Counted from the first letter of the stretch, positions 50,870 through 63,122 are shown. The stretch: DNA of 64,000 bases from Cloeon dipterum (GCF_949628265.1 NC_088790.1:12280545-12344544); one strand, 5' to 3'. Notes: a model not told the origin generated them from the sequence alone. Translations and numbers: made by a program.

Positions 50870-51947
50870 GTTCAAATGGTGGGAAATGTTTTTTTCACCT
50901 TTTCCATTTTGCTCTTAAGGGCATGTGATATATGTCATAAAACATTTATATTTTATTTCTTTTTGAGGGGAAATGAGGGCATTTGATAAAATGTCGTTGT
51001 GACGCTTTATTAAATTGGAGTGGAAAGGCCTTTTGGAAAATTCATATCTTAACCTTGTACGCAGTAGATGCATACACTCCGCCCAGTAGCTAGTTTTTTA
51101 CGAGAGAAGCACAATTTTTATTGTCTTGAGCGGTGTTTCACATCTTAATCGTGCGTTGACAGATTGGTCCAAAAATTGATTAATGACGTTGCATGCATGA
51201 AATATCTCTCATTAAATGGGTTTCAAATCCTATACTCATTAACATTTATATTTCAATTAGTTCTTTACGCGAATGTTCTCAAAATTTCCTATAGCTAACA
51301 AAAAAAAATCAATAAATAGGCTCTGATCTATCCACGGAACTCTCCCATCCACATTGAACTTTGACTTATGACTCTAAAACGAAGTCAAAGAATAAATTGT
51401 TAATTATTATATTTGTTTATTCTTTCAAAGTCAAGAAACTCAACACTAAAAAACTAACAACACGTGAGTTTCTTGATTAATTTCACCAGCAAGAGTGTAG
51501 AGAATTTAATTTAGTTCCATGATTTCCACACACTATCCAAATTTGAGTAAATTTATTTTCCTCTTCGCAAGCATTTAACAGTTTTATACACGCATAAATG
51601 ATGATAGCATTTTTTACTTTTTAGAGGGATCGACCATTCCTCCACTGCTTGCCTTATCTACTTATCACGTTTTGTGCTTCGTATTTAACTTTTTATTTGC
51701 CGTTCCACAATATCAAACTTTCAGCACTCTAACAAAATGGTTTGCAGCACAAATTAATAATATTATTCTATGATATGATTATATTATTCCATAATATAAT
51801 ACATTACAAAAACTTTATTTAAATAGATACCAGTCACCAGCACATTTCAAAATAAATTACTAAAGGGTTAAGCACACATTCTCTCCAAGTCAACGCGTCA
51901 TATTCACTTAATTGCACACATGAGAAATAAATATCGAAGGTGTGATT
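50870..51947. other. Intergenic, Osiris H to gene G
   Basis: AT-rich spacer. A minus-strand AATAAA at about 51,814-51,819 is the likely polyadenylation signal of H. No gene was seen. Confidence 0.5.
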
Positions 51948-54226
51948 CTAGCTTTTGTCCAGTTTCTGCACGTTGCCAGGTGACCTGCGGAGGACAGTAC
52001 CAGGGTCGAAGCCGCGTTGTCGCCCCGCTGCTGCTTTGATCTGCGCGTACTCTCGATCGGCGTACACGTTGTTGTTGATGTCGAGAGCCGGCGCTGAGCT
52101 GAAGGGCGGCAGCAGTTCGGCAGTCTTGGCCGGCATCGGTTGGAAGGACCGCTTGTGGCCGTAGTAGGCGTCAGGTTCGATGAAACTAGGGTATATGTGT
52201 GACGAGTCTCCCTGCTGGTGCTTCTTTTCCTCGTAGTGCTTGGCGAAAATGTCGATCTTCTCGAGGCCGCCGCCACCGCCGTTGAGCAAGCGACGCATCG
52301 CCATCAGCAACGACAGCGTCAGGGCCAGTTTGGACACCAGAAGAGCCTTGCCAGCTAGCAGGGCCAACGCGCCCATCCCGAGCGAAGCCATCATTACCTT
52401 CCACATTATGGCCATCACCAGCGGCTCTGCGTACTTCTTCAGCTTGCCGCGGCCTGCAGAGAAACAGAGTTTAGAATCTAACAAGATTTTTGTAATGGTT
52501 AAGAAAATTAAGAATTCATCATCCTGTCAATAAAAAATGGGTACATATTTTAATGCTATCAATTTGTTCATTTATTTTATATTTAACGCAATGGTTTTAT
52601 TAAATAAACTGATCGCAATTTTGCTTCATTTTTACAAACAATGTGGTTGAACCAATAATATTACAAATTAATTAACTGAAAATAATTTAATTAATAAAAC
52701 TGTTTTTCACGAAGAAGCAGTTATAAAAACGCAATTACATTCTGTTTAATTTACAGGGCAACTTGCATACACATTAAATTATTAACCAAGTTTAAATTAA
52801 ATATTATTGTGGTTTTTACCAGATTAAAAGGAGAAATTAACAAAGCTGTCTTTTTGTCACTGATGTCCTATATATCAATATTTAATTTGATTAGTAGATT
52901 ATACTATTTTATTTTTATTTTAGCAAAATTGAAATGTGTAATAAATGCTAACGCACCTTGCTCAGAGAGTGGAAGCACGATTTTGAGTGTGCGCTGCTGG
53001 AAGAACGTTTTCAAGCGTTGCATGAGCATGTCGTTCAACTGGAAGCTGCGGGCTGCAGGGTCCGCGGGCAAAAGGTCGATACTGGAACCTGCCAGGTCGA
53101 CTGCTTGCACGGCTGTTTCGTTGTTGTCTTTTTCCAGCGTAACTATTCCATCCAATAATTCGACAGGACCGTTGAAACTATACAAGAAGATAATGATTTT
53201 TGATTAATTAAATAATTTATATTTAAAAAAAGGAACATTATTTATTGGAGTCAGTTTGGGGGAGGGAGGAAATACAGATGCTCTATTTCTTGAACTAACA
53301 ATTCGATGATTTTGGAGTGATAGAGAGACACGGCAATAAAGCGCGGCGAATCAAATACGGGTTTATTCTGCTCCATTAAACGTGACGCTCACACACTACG
53401 TTGATTCCACTCTGTAAATAACCATTAAATCGATGGTCACAACTTCGCACAGCAGATAAAAAAAGCAATTCGTCTATTTGGTGCGTGCAAAACAATTAAA
53501 ATCAACAGAACCTGATAGTTATCTCGACTAAAAGAATAAAAATAGAAACAAAATACTTGCTGGAGTCAAATTACCCAAGGAAAAAGTGCTATAAATGTTT
53601 GAACAAAATTAAAATAGAATCGCTGCTTTTGAATATATAAAAAGGATATAACGTGAAAACTTGAATTTGCGATGCTCTAGGGACCAAAACAGCGTGTGAA
53701 ATAATTTCGATCTTATAATTTCACTTTCAGCTGCATATATCCTGATGATTTAAGCTTATTTTGATGAGTATGTTTTCTCATATTTGAGTGAAAAATTAGT
53801 AAAACGAATCAAGTAACCTTCCTTTTAGAGAGAGATTTGAAGTTTCCACATATCTTGGAGAAATTTAATTATATTTTTATGTAATATTATAAATATATGT
53901 GAAATGTCACAGAAGGACCAACATTTTTTGGTTGAATAAATTTTTTTAAATTGTAAAAATAAACCAGCAACAATTCCCTTGGTTCTGACACATGTTGCAA
54001 AAGAATATATTAATCAAATAAATAAATAAATATAGTCAAATAACCTTAAAGCCTGGTCCCAGGCCCTGACGGCCCTCTCCTGCAGACAGGTGAGTACCTG
54101 GTTGCCATCGGTGCGCATGCAGGTGGCTAAGACGGCGAAGACAGTCTCCCCTTGTGAACCTAAGGGCCCGGCAGGAAGGGCCCAGCCGGCCCCGCACGAG
54201 AGCAGCAACAGCAGCAGCAGCAGCAT
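51948..54226 (-). CDS. Osiris H (DUF1676 family), long atypical tail
   Basis: Exons are 54045-54226, 52957-53177 and 51948-52453 (909 nt, 302 aa), with phases 2 and 1. The signal peptide opens with a run of eight leucines after the first Met. The cysteine pair is C36/C47 (TCMRTDGNQVLTC). The middle exon reads FNGPVELLDGIVTLEKDNNE and then FQLNDMLMQRLKTFFQQRTL and KIVLPLSEQ, a clear DUF1676 end. Exon 3 begins GRGKLKKYAEPLVM and holds the hydrophobic core (MGALALLAGKALLVSKLALT). It continues with EKIDIFAKHYEEKKHQQ, matching FEIIAKHPE in I and FEVYAKHPS in J. The tail is longer than in its neighbours and lacks a recognisable AQxLAY signature. The donor of exon 1 (GTTATT) is weak, but its phase and frame fit. 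Confidence 0.9.
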
Positions 54227-54280
54227 TCGGTTGTGATGGAGCCTCTGCGTTGGACAAAGAGATCTGCACTCTCGCTCGTC

Positions 54281-54286
54281 TTTATA
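54281..54286 (-). promoter_or_regulatory. TATA box of Osiris H
   Basis: The minus strand reads TATAAA about 55 bp before the ATG at 54226. Confidence 0.6.
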
Positions 54287-54289
54287 GAC

Positions 54290-55658
54290 TCGGCAGGGAG
54301 GATTGGGAAGCTGGGCTCCGCCTTCCTCTCTGGAGCGTTCAATTGGGTTGTTTCGGCTGCGTGCGACTCTTTGCCCAGCAGAGTGTGAACGTGTGCATGC
54401 ACCTCGAGCGCGGAGAACACAGGTGCAACATATAATGCACAAACACATACACACGGCGCGGGCATGTCGATCACCGCGACAGGTTCAACGGCTCATTTGC
54501 TGATCGAGCGATTTGGGCCGTTGCCCGCTCTTTTGACTTGATTGCTTTCCACGCTGGGAGTAGATTTCCGCTTCATATGGGAATCGTCTATTTTTAGAGT
54601 GATTGCGGGGCTTTTTTCTCTAACTCTAAAAAAGGCTGACAAATTACGAAGTTCTATAGCATTTTTTTAACATGTTTGGTGCACCAAAGCATTACATTCA
54701 ATAGTGTTTTAGTAAAATAAAAATACGACTTCAATTGGAGCATAATGAACTGAATATATTAAACTTCCTGTGCACTTTTTAGACACCAAACAAATAATTT
54801 TAAGAATCTTGAGTCACAGCTGAGAACGTCTTAAATGTATTTTAACCGTGAGTGTTTGAGTGAAGCCTGTGTGTCAAACAATCTTCATTTTTGACGTAAG
54901 TTTATCATTATCCATAGAAAAAAATATTTTGGATATTGATAAATGGCTTTTGGTTGAAAAGAAAAAGTAAATTTTGCATTTGGACCATTAGTATAAATTT
55001 ACTAACAGTCACATTTTATAGTTTTGCCACATCTTTTTGCAACTAAAATATTTTTAGATTTTGATTAATTAACTAAATATCCACGTAAACACATTTTTTT
55101 AGCAATTTCCAAAGATTTATTTATACATATTGAGCTGTTTTTATGTGTCTCACTATCAGCTGTCAACTATCGAAATAAATAGAGATTTAGGGAAGAAGAG
55201 AATATTAATATTCTTTAGGGGATCAACTATTTTCGCCAATTAAAAATATTGTAAAAAAATGTCCTAATAATAAAGAGCAATAAAAACATGAAAATTTTCT
55301 GTGAATATTTCTTGATGTGGCTGAAAATCTCAGCCTTCATATTGAAACTCAAACGCTATCTGTTTGTGATCGATTAGAAGATACCACTTGTTCGGTATTT
55401 TTTTTTCATTAAAGAGCTAGAACGTAAATAATAAGATTTTTCGCAGACATCAATACTTTTTAGAATTTTTACCATTGGAAACTAAGTAAGATATTAAGAA
55501 AAAACGTTTTCATTGTAAAAAGGGTTAACAGCTTTGATCAATTCAACTCTCACAGCAAACATTATACTGGATCTTTCTCACTTCATATCCCCAAATAGAG
55601 TAATTTAATACTTGGTCAAATAAATAACAAATAAATAAAGTCCGCTCTTCATCGTCGA
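54290..55658. other. Intergenic, Osiris I to H
   Basis: A GC-rich proximal region to about 54,560 is followed by AT-rich DNA. No gene was seen. Confidence 0.5.
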
Positions 55659-57236
55659 TCACGCTCGCGTGGTTCTTTCGGCAGGCTGCGTCGCCTTCAG
55701 AGCCGCAGCCTCGGGTTGTTGCGCCTGAAAGGCGAGGGTGTGGGCGTCGTAGTAACGGCCGTAGGGCGACTGGACGGAGGCCAGGTGGTTGCTCGCCTCG
55801 TGGTGGTAGTGGCTGTCGTGGTGTTCAGGGTGCTTGGCGATGATCTCGAATTTTTCCTTCTTCTGTCCGCCATTGAGGAACTTCTTCAGGAAGATCCAGG
55901 AAACGATGGCCAACGCCACCTTGCTGATCACGACGGCCTTCATCGCCAGGGCGGCCAGCACTACCATGCTCAACACGATCAGCATCGGCACGGCCATCTT
56001 CTTGAATTTCTTCACTCGGCCTGCGGATGATAGAATTAAAATCAAAAGTTTCGAATCCCTAAGCTTTCTTCACCGCCGACATGCTCTTTTTCTTCTCTTT
56101 TCACTCGATTTTCGCGAAAGTGAAACGCGTGTGGCACCTCACGTGTGTGTTTTATTTCTGTCGTGCGCCACTCCTATAATTAGCTCTCGACACGCGCACG
56201 ACGTTAAAATTAAAACTGTCGGCGTGGATAATTGTTTTGTACATTCCTTTGATAACAACTCACCTTCGAAAGCCTGCTGCGAGGGAAGTTTGATCCTGAC
56301 GGATGAAGACTCGATGAAGGCCAGCGCCCTGTGCAAGAGCAGGTCGTTCAGCCGCTGCTCCCTGAACTCAGGGTCGGAGGGAAGATTTGCAAGGTCGAGG
56401 GAAGATTCCGTGTGTTGCACGTGTCGCGGGTCGCGTTCCAAGGTCACCATTCCTTCCACCAATGACACATTTTCCAAGGTCAGGGCATCATCCATCAGGG
56501 TCAAGGCCCGCTGCTTCAAGCACGGCCAGAACTCATCTCCCTGGAAAGACATTTGTTTCAATGATAAAGAAAAAACTTTCAGTAAACAACTAGCTTGGAC
56601 TTTTAAATTTGTTACAATGAATTTTTAAATTTTCAGGAAGAACCCTTGCTAACAACGTCTTTTATTTCATTTTGAATTAGAGTGTCAAACGTTTGTTTTC
56701 TACGAGGAAAAGTACATTTCGATTCAACAAAATTTTTAAATGTTTGTAGATTAAATTCAATCATTTTGAGAAAGTAAAATTCTGCTTGTTAAAATATCGA
56801 ACTTGTCTTCACTGTTTGAAAGTCGAGGTTTTTCGTTGAATTTGATCTCAACCCTCAAACAACGAGAATTCCGAATTTTTAAACTGTAGAGAGCAGAAAA
56901 TTTTTCAAGAAAAGTATATTTTAGCAATTGATTTCATTAAAAAATATGTATATTTATACGTTTCAAATAATCTAGTTAAAATTTTATAATAAGTAAAAAT
57001 ATTTTGGGTAAATTATTTTCAACGACCATTTATCAGTTAAAAATCTAGAAATAAGTGACGGTTTGATATTTTTGCAAAATGAATCATAAAAAAAGAATAA
57101 GAAAACACGACTTTAGATTCACCTGTTCTTGAAAGCAGTGCATGACTGCAACAAATTGCTGCTGCGGCTGCGTGGGTGCGGCTGCAGCCACGGCAGCCAT
57201 AAGCACGACGGCTGACCAAGTGCTTCTGAGCTGCAT
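55659..57236 (-). CDS. Osiris I (DUF1676 family)
   Basis: Exons are 57123-57236, 56264-56540 and 55659-56020 (753 nt, 250 aa), with phases 0 and 1. The signal peptide is about residues 1-20 (MQLRSTWSAVVLMAAVAAAA). The cysteine pair C34/C45 spans the first intron (HCFQEQ|GDEFWPC). The DUF1676 part includes LENVSLVEGMVTLERDPRHV and QRLNDLLLHRALAFIESSSV, and ends RIKLPSQQAFE. Exon 3 starts GRVKKFKKMAVPMLIV and carries the core AMKAVVISKVALAIVSWIFL. A juxtamembrane KFEIIAKHPEHHDSHYHH is shared with H and J. It ends DAHTLAFQAQQ, an AQxLAY variant. H, I and J are adjacent and share the (F/I)xxxAKHxE block, so they are probably recent or co-evolving paralogues. Confidence 0.92.
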
Positions 57237-57274
57237 GTCTAATCGAATGAGCTCTAGGTTCGCCACGTGCTTTG

Positions 57275-57282
57275 CTTATATA
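57275..57282 (-). promoter_or_regulatory. TATA box of Osiris I
   Basis: The minus strand reads TATATAAG about 39 bp before the ATG at 57236, leaving a very short leader. Confidence 0.6.
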
Positions 57283-57299
57283 TGTATTCGAGATGGACA

Positions 57300-58800
57300 T
57301 TTTTTGTCCGCCTCTCTATGACACATTAGTGTATGTCTGGTGGAGCGGAGAATCGGGAGTGTGTGTGGTTTCTGCCCAAAAACTTCGAATTGCGATGCAT
57401 GCAAGGGGCCACCGCAGGAATCGCATTTATTTTGTGTGTGACCCACTCTCTGTCTGCCGTCTTTGCACGCGTGTTTGAAATCGTCGCAGAAAATCAATTT
57501 TGGTTGATGCCTCAATGATTTTAGGACGCACTAGTTTGGTTTTTATGTGTTTGATCTCATTGTAAAGCCGTATTCCAAATTAACGGGGAGCTTGCAAATT
57601 TTGAAATTTTGAAAATCTACTAAATTATTGCATATTTTGGCTCTAGAGGTTTAATGCATACTTCAATCTAAATACTAATAAAACTATACAATTCATGCAC
57701 AAACTTCAGTTGGTTTTTAAAAAATTGTAATTTTGTATATTTAAATTAATTTATTGAAACAAGAAAATTAAAATGTGATTATCTAATTGGTATTGCTATT
57801 TATTAAGTAGTATTATTTAGCTACGATATTTTTAGACTTTATAGTTACGGTTTATAATTATTATTATATTTATTGAACACCAACGATGTACAACACAAGT
57901 GTATTACAAAAGTAATTCATTTTGGGAAAAAATTTAATAATTAGGAGTTTGGAATAATGTGATACTACTGTTTTTACAATTGAGCATTAATACATTCTTC
58001 ATCACAAAATTGGCAGTTGCAATTAACAGAAATAATTATCTAGATGGAAACGATTATCTTTATACACACAAGGAAATGATAGCCATGGAAGGAGTGTTTC
58101 TGTACGGTTTATAATAAGGTTATTATTTTTTTAAAACCATCTCGCAATCAGAACATATATATTTTAGATTTTATAGGCAAATTGAAGTATTGCATAAATA
58201 ACCTAATAAGAGTTCATGGTCAAACACGTAATTATTCAACAATGTGAAGAAACATACACAAATAATTTGTTTAACTAAAATTTACAAGTTTAAAATCGTT
58301 GCTATCTAATAAATTTGTAAGAAATTACTTGTATCATGCAATTCACTCTTTATTGCTTTCTTATTATGAAATCGTAATTATTATGAAAATCGTAAATTCA
58401 GAAGATCAATTTTCCCTTTTATGACTTTTTTTAGACAACATTACAAGAATTTGAAAACCTGGTTTCCTCCGGCTGTTATCAATAAGCTTTAACAGGATTG
58501 AGTTTCAGTATTAGTAATTCTGTTTCTTCTCTTCAAATATTCTTGTTTATTCTTTCTCTAGTCAAATACAATAAAATACATTCAATAAAAAGATTTCAAA
58601 ATAGCAATTAAAGCACAGTGGTGCATTATCATACAATTATATAATACGGGACACACTCTAGCAGCAAAACAGTAAATCCCAATAATGTCAGCACATGGGC
58701 TTAAAACTTTCAAATCCAATAAATTAAAAAATCAATGAATTATCCAAAAAGAGTACAAAGGGTTGCAGTTATTAAAATGGAGCATGACTTTTGATCCACT
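57300..58800. other. Intergenic, Osiris J to I
   Basis: Almost entirely AT-rich after a GC-richer 200 bp upstream of I. No gene or repeat was recognised. Confidence 0.5.
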
Positions 58801-58808
58801 CATTCTCT

Positions 58809-58814
58809 TTTATT
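58809..58814 (-). terminator. Polyadenylation signal of Osiris J
   Basis: The minus strand reads AATAAA about 56 bp beyond the stop codon of Osiris J. Confidence 0.5.
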
Positions 58815-58869
58815 CACAAATAAATTAAGAAATAAATATAATTGAAGCATGAAAATGGCAGCTGCAGTC

Positions 58870-60266
58870 TCATGACGATGTAGTCGGCCTCTGTGCGTGG
58901 TAGGCGGCGTCATGTGCGTCCTGAAAAAGACGTCCCTTATTTGAGGGGTAAAAGCCGCTGACCGTCGCTTGGACGGGGCTGGACGCGTCATAACGATGGT
59001 AATCGTCATCGCTTGGGTGCTTTGCATACACCTCGAACGTCTCGTGCTGCTTCTCTTTGCGCTCTTCAATAAAGTCGCGGATCATCACGAAGATGGTAAG
59101 CGCGAGCGCGATTTTTCCGATCACCAGCGCCTTAGTCGCCATCAGACTCAGTCCCAGTTTGATCAGCAGCAGCGGAATGACGAATTTTTTAATCTTTTTC
59201 TTAAAGAGCCGACCTGAAAGAGGAAAAATGGAGTTAGGAGTAAAATTTAGATGAATTGTTATACCATCAGTGAATTGCTCGGGGTTGAAAGTGACGCTTC
59301 TGGTCTGGAAGAAAGTGACCACTCTCTTGAGGAGCAACTCGTCCAAGCGTCTTTCCCTCGCTGACGTCTCCTCAGGCATGTTGAGCTCGTCGGAGGCGTC
59401 AAAGTGGAATGACCTTTCTTCAGGGTTCCTCTCAACTACAAGCCCGTTCGCCATCTCCACCTTGTCTGTCAGCAAGACCTGCAGAGTGACCAATCAGGGT
59501 ATTTCAAATGTTCAAAAATTATGGACGGCTTGCTGGCTGTTTTCCTCCAAAGAACTTAAAAAAAGAAGGGAGTTTGATGGTAGGAAATTCGCGGAAAGTA
59601 AATGTTAAGTCGATTCCTCTCACTTCCAGGAAGTTATTGAGATAGAGTCTCGTCTTTTAGCTTAAATTTACAATAAAAAATTTATTGTTTTTTTTATATG
59701 ATTGTATTTTTTAAAGAAGGATTTGCAACCAAATATTTTCATTTTTAGACAATTAATAGAACAATTTCTAAAGCACTACAAGCATATTTTTGTTTTTATG
59801 GCCATGTTGCTCTTGGTGCAAGATTTTGGTAAATACTAAAGTTATCTTTCGAGTCGGTGCATGAGTTCTGTTTCCTGATCTACCGAAACAAAACATGGGT
59901 CTTTAAGCAAACTAAAATAGAAAACAATGCTTCCGAACAAAATTCTCATTAATTGCGATTTCGGCACGCGTAAAAAGACTAAAAACTCCAATTAGAGTTT
60001 TTCTATGGTCAGCCTAAGCTTTCATAATGTTTAAGAGATTGATAAGTCCAGCTCCTATTCTCTAGTCGAAAAGAGAAATTTCTTCACTAAATCATAAAAA
60101 TTGTTGTTACCTTGTCGAAGAGGGCGAGAGCCTTCTCCTTGATGCAAGGCCAGGGGCTGGGGGCGCGGAGGCATGGTGCGTAGCCGGCGAGCTCCTCGAG
60201 GGTGGTGGAGGCGGCAGCGGAGGCGGCCAGCGAGAGCACTAGGCAACAGGTCAGCCCGCGGAGCAT
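58870..60266 (-). CDS. Osiris J (DUF1676 family)
   Basis: Exons are 60111-60266, 59265-59478 and 58870-59213 (714 nt, 237 aa), with phases 0 and 1. The signal peptide is residues 1-20. The cysteine pair is C32/C41 (PCLRAPSPWPC), followed by IKEKALALFDK. The middle exon has VEMANGLVVERNPEERSFHF and ERRLDELLLKRVVTFFQTRS, the typical DUF1676 signature. The second intron is only 51 bp and stays open in frame, so an unspliced reading is possible. Splicing restores G|RLFKKKIKKF in phase with every other member. The hydrophobic core is GLSLMATKALVIGKIALALT. The juxtamembrane part reads TFEVYAKHPSDDDYHRYDAS, and the tail ends DAHDAAYHAQRP, a degenerate AQxLAY motif. This is the most 5' Osiris gene in the window. 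Confidence 0.92.
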
Positions 60267-60302
60267 CGTGGTGGACTGAGCCCCGCGAAAAGTGGCCCTG
60301 CT

Positions 60303-60310
60303 CTTTTATT
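60303..60310 (-). promoter_or_regulatory. Weak TATA-like box of Osiris J
   Basis: The minus strand reads AATAAAAG about 37 bp before the ATG at 60266. Confidence 0.35.
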
Positions 60311-60898
60311 CGCGCCGCGAAAAACCACACAAGTACGCTTGTGGAGCGTGAATTGTCAAATGCGGTTGTTGCCGATCCCTAGATCGCAATGCGACGAGGA
60401 AACCTCTTTTGAGCCACTCACAAATAATCGACACTCGAAACTCGATCAAACCGCAAAACGAATAAAGAAAGAGGAAATGCGATGGACCGGTGCTACTATG
60501 TTTGATCCAGTTTACCCTAAGTAGGTTTGCTTATTCTCGCTAACTAGAAATTGCATTGCATTCAAAGAAAAATTTTATCTTGTAAAAAATTTAGCAGAAA
60601 ACGATGCGTACTAGACTGATATCTTATCGAAAAAGATCTTTAATTAGATCGATAATTTTTTAACAACAAATGAAACCGATTCATGTGATTTTGAGCCATT
60701 CGAACTTTGAACCACTCTTAAAATCGTCTTTAACTTTGTTTAACTCTTTGCGGAATATTTTTCGGCAGGTGTAAAAATTTTTTTCTGCCCAATGTTTGTA
60801 AATATTTTTTTGACCCAGTAAAAATATTTTTTTCTTATTTTCTCGAATCGCGACAAGAGTAAATTGTGATAAATTTACTATCTAAATAATGTACAACA

Positions 60899-61053
60899 TG
60901 CACTGCAAATCAGGGGTCAGAAAATGTCACTGCGCTGCAGTGAGAAAATCTCACCCCACCGTATGTCACTATACCTGGGGTGCCAAAGGTGAGTTTTTCA
61001 CACCGCGCAGCAGTGACATGCGGCAGGGTGATATTTTCTCACCCCTGACTTGC
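60899..61053. mobile_element. MITE with long imperfect terminal inverted repeats
   Basis: The left end CACTGCAAATCAGGGGTCAG pairs with the reverse complement of the right end CACTGCAAGTCAGGGGTGAG. Complementarity continues inwards through GAAAAT(G/A)TCAC and a second GTCACTGC/GTCACTGC block. About 155 bp, no coding capacity. The target-site duplication could not be settled. Confidence 0.65.
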
Positions 61054-61887
61054 AGTGTGCCGTCCATAATACAGCGGGAACGAGTTTTGACATTCGATAA
61101 AATTACATTTCTTCCTCGGAAAAAAAACATGTTCGCCATTAAGTTACTCCACTTACTTCAATTTTTAAATATATGCACGCAATAAAAATGCATATATCAT
61201 ATAACCATAGCCCATTTACATAATAAGTGGTTGATTTGGTTCCTTTTTTGGTGGGGAAGAGGACTTATTTTACCCAGATTGACTAAATTGGGCGACAAAT
61301 TCTATTTGTTTGTATTTTGAAATTCCTGCTCTAAATAAAAATTTCAACAGTTTTTATTTTCAAACAAAGAAGTAAATAAATATTATATTTCCACATAATC
61401 AGCTGTGTTAGAAAAACCAGTGGACTGACGTTGGAGAAGTGCTATGGTGCCTGCTGGTATTACCGGCCAGCGCTAGTGACCGGACAAAATGAGGACTACG
61501 CCCCCTAGAGTCGATAGAAAAACAAAAAAAATGTTGCATACACAGTGCCACCTTCTATTAGAATGGTACACTACGAATTAAAGCTCAAATTGGTCGTGAA
61601 CCAGAAACACGCGGCGAATAAAGTTGAGACATGCCATGTAAAGCGAATGTTAACAAAAGAGCTATCCAGTGCCTCATTTTGAATTAGGAGCTGTCGTCAA
61701 GAATTCGGATGGTATTATGTATTATAAACTATGGACGGGAAGAATGGTTCATGAGGAATCCATTCATGTCAAATTTATGCATGAATTATGATTTAAACTA
61801 AATAAAAGAGCCTAAAATTCAATGTACGGTAATAGGACCCGTTGGAAAGCACCTTGCTGTAGTTACCGTACAAGTTGAATAAAACGC

Positions 61888-62330
61888 CTCCCCATCATCG
61901 GAATTGCATAAACTACCCACCGTTGGAATCGTCTCGACCTCCCCTGACCAGCTGAAGGGTTTAGGGGTGCTTACCCTCCACCCCTAAGTCACTATGCTTC
62001 ATCCCCTTCGAAAAAATGGAATAATTTAAAACTCTGGATTTTTGTTTTAATTTGCATTGAATTGAAAAATATTTTATTAAGTTTTGAACTATGGGACGAG
62101 GTGGTAATTTGGTAGAAGTTTTGGACATTTTAAATATTTTTAATCGCAGCAGAGGAAGCATTTACTAAATTTTTTACTATCAAAATTGTAGCTATGGGGT
62201 TGAAGGGGGATGAAGTTGGCACCCCCAAAGTACTTTAGCTGGTTAGTGGTGGTCGAGACGAGTCTAACGGTGGTTAGTTTATGCAATTCTGATGGTTAGA
62301 ACTAAAGTTTGGGAGTTGCAAAAATAACGA
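61888..62330. mobile_element. Fold-back element 1
   Basis: The left arm (about 61,891-62,007) contains GAATTGCATAAACTACCCAC and GTCTCGACCTCC. Its right arm (about 62,180-62,302) is its reverse complement with scattered differences (GTCGAGACGAG, CGGTGG). The central loop is AT-rich. No coding capacity was seen. Confidence 0.65.
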
Positions 62331-62349
62331 AATTTAAACGAATCATATT

Positions 62350-62712
62350 TTTTCGTGTTTTTGGGTCATCTTTGCGCATCCAAATCTCGGGTTCTCAGCA
62401 TCAAAATTGCAACAACTACCCACCGTTGGATTTGTCTCGACCTCCTCTGGGTAACTAAAGGGTTTTGGGGTGTTTTATCTCCACCCCTAAGTTGCCATAC
62501 AGCCTTGAACGATGCAACACTGAGCGGCGCCAGGAACGGTGGTCGCTTTGTTATCAAAATTTAAGTAATGAAGGATGTTTTTTTTCACCCCGTAAACCCT
62601 TCCGCTACTCAGAGGATGTCGAGACGAGTCTAACGGTGGGTAGTTTCCGCAATTCCGATGGTTAGAACCCGAGATTTAGAGGTGCAAAGAACCCGAAATA
62701 TGTCGTGTTTTT
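62350..62712. mobile_element. Fold-back element 2, same family
   Basis: The left arm (about 62,352-62,485) contains AAATCTCGGGTTCT and ACTACCCACCGTTGG. Its right arm (about 62,595-62,705) is the inverted copy. The arms are homologous to those of element 1, so the two are tandem members of one family. Confidence 0.65.
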
Positions 62713-63122
62713 ATTGGAAAATCTCAAAAAAACTAAAAATATTCTAAAATTTTTCCAACAAAATATGATAATTTATGTCTAAAATAAGTGATTTCGATAG
62801 ATCATGTGGGATAAATGCATCCAAAAGCAATGAAAACCGCACTTTAATCAAGGAAATGAGCTTTGGCCGGTCACTGGTGCACGCCTGTTCGGTCACTGGT
62901 GCGCATGGCCGGTAAAGCATGATTCTCGTCCGATCGTCTTTTGTTCGCTCAGCTGGCGTTGTAATGCGAATTTGATGACAAACTCTACGTGAATATCACT
63001 CATGAAGGTCTTGTGAACAGTTATCATCCATAATATTATAAGATAAGCAGCTCTTTCTCTAAGAATTTTCGTTTCAAAGTTGTTCTGATGCTTAAGTGGC
63101 CGGTCACTACCCCCGGCACCAT

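Larger units (their letters stand above)
61447..63122. mobile_element. Candidate non-autonomous DNA transposon
   Basis: The left end (GGTGCCTGCTGGTATTACCG, then GCC) and the reverse complement of the right end (GGTGCCGGGGGTAGTGACCG, then GCC) share GGTGCC, GGTA and ACCGGCC in the same order, about 1.67 kb apart. Internal copies of CCGGTCACTGGTGC occur at about 62,870-62,905. No transposase frame is present. Two fold-back elements are nested inside. Boundaries are tentative. Confidence 0.35.

Noticed and set aside
1719-60266. Assigning Drosophila Osi numbers to the nine genes
   Set aside because: Motifs suggest subgroups, but without an alignment or tree any number would be a guess, so gene symbols are left empty.
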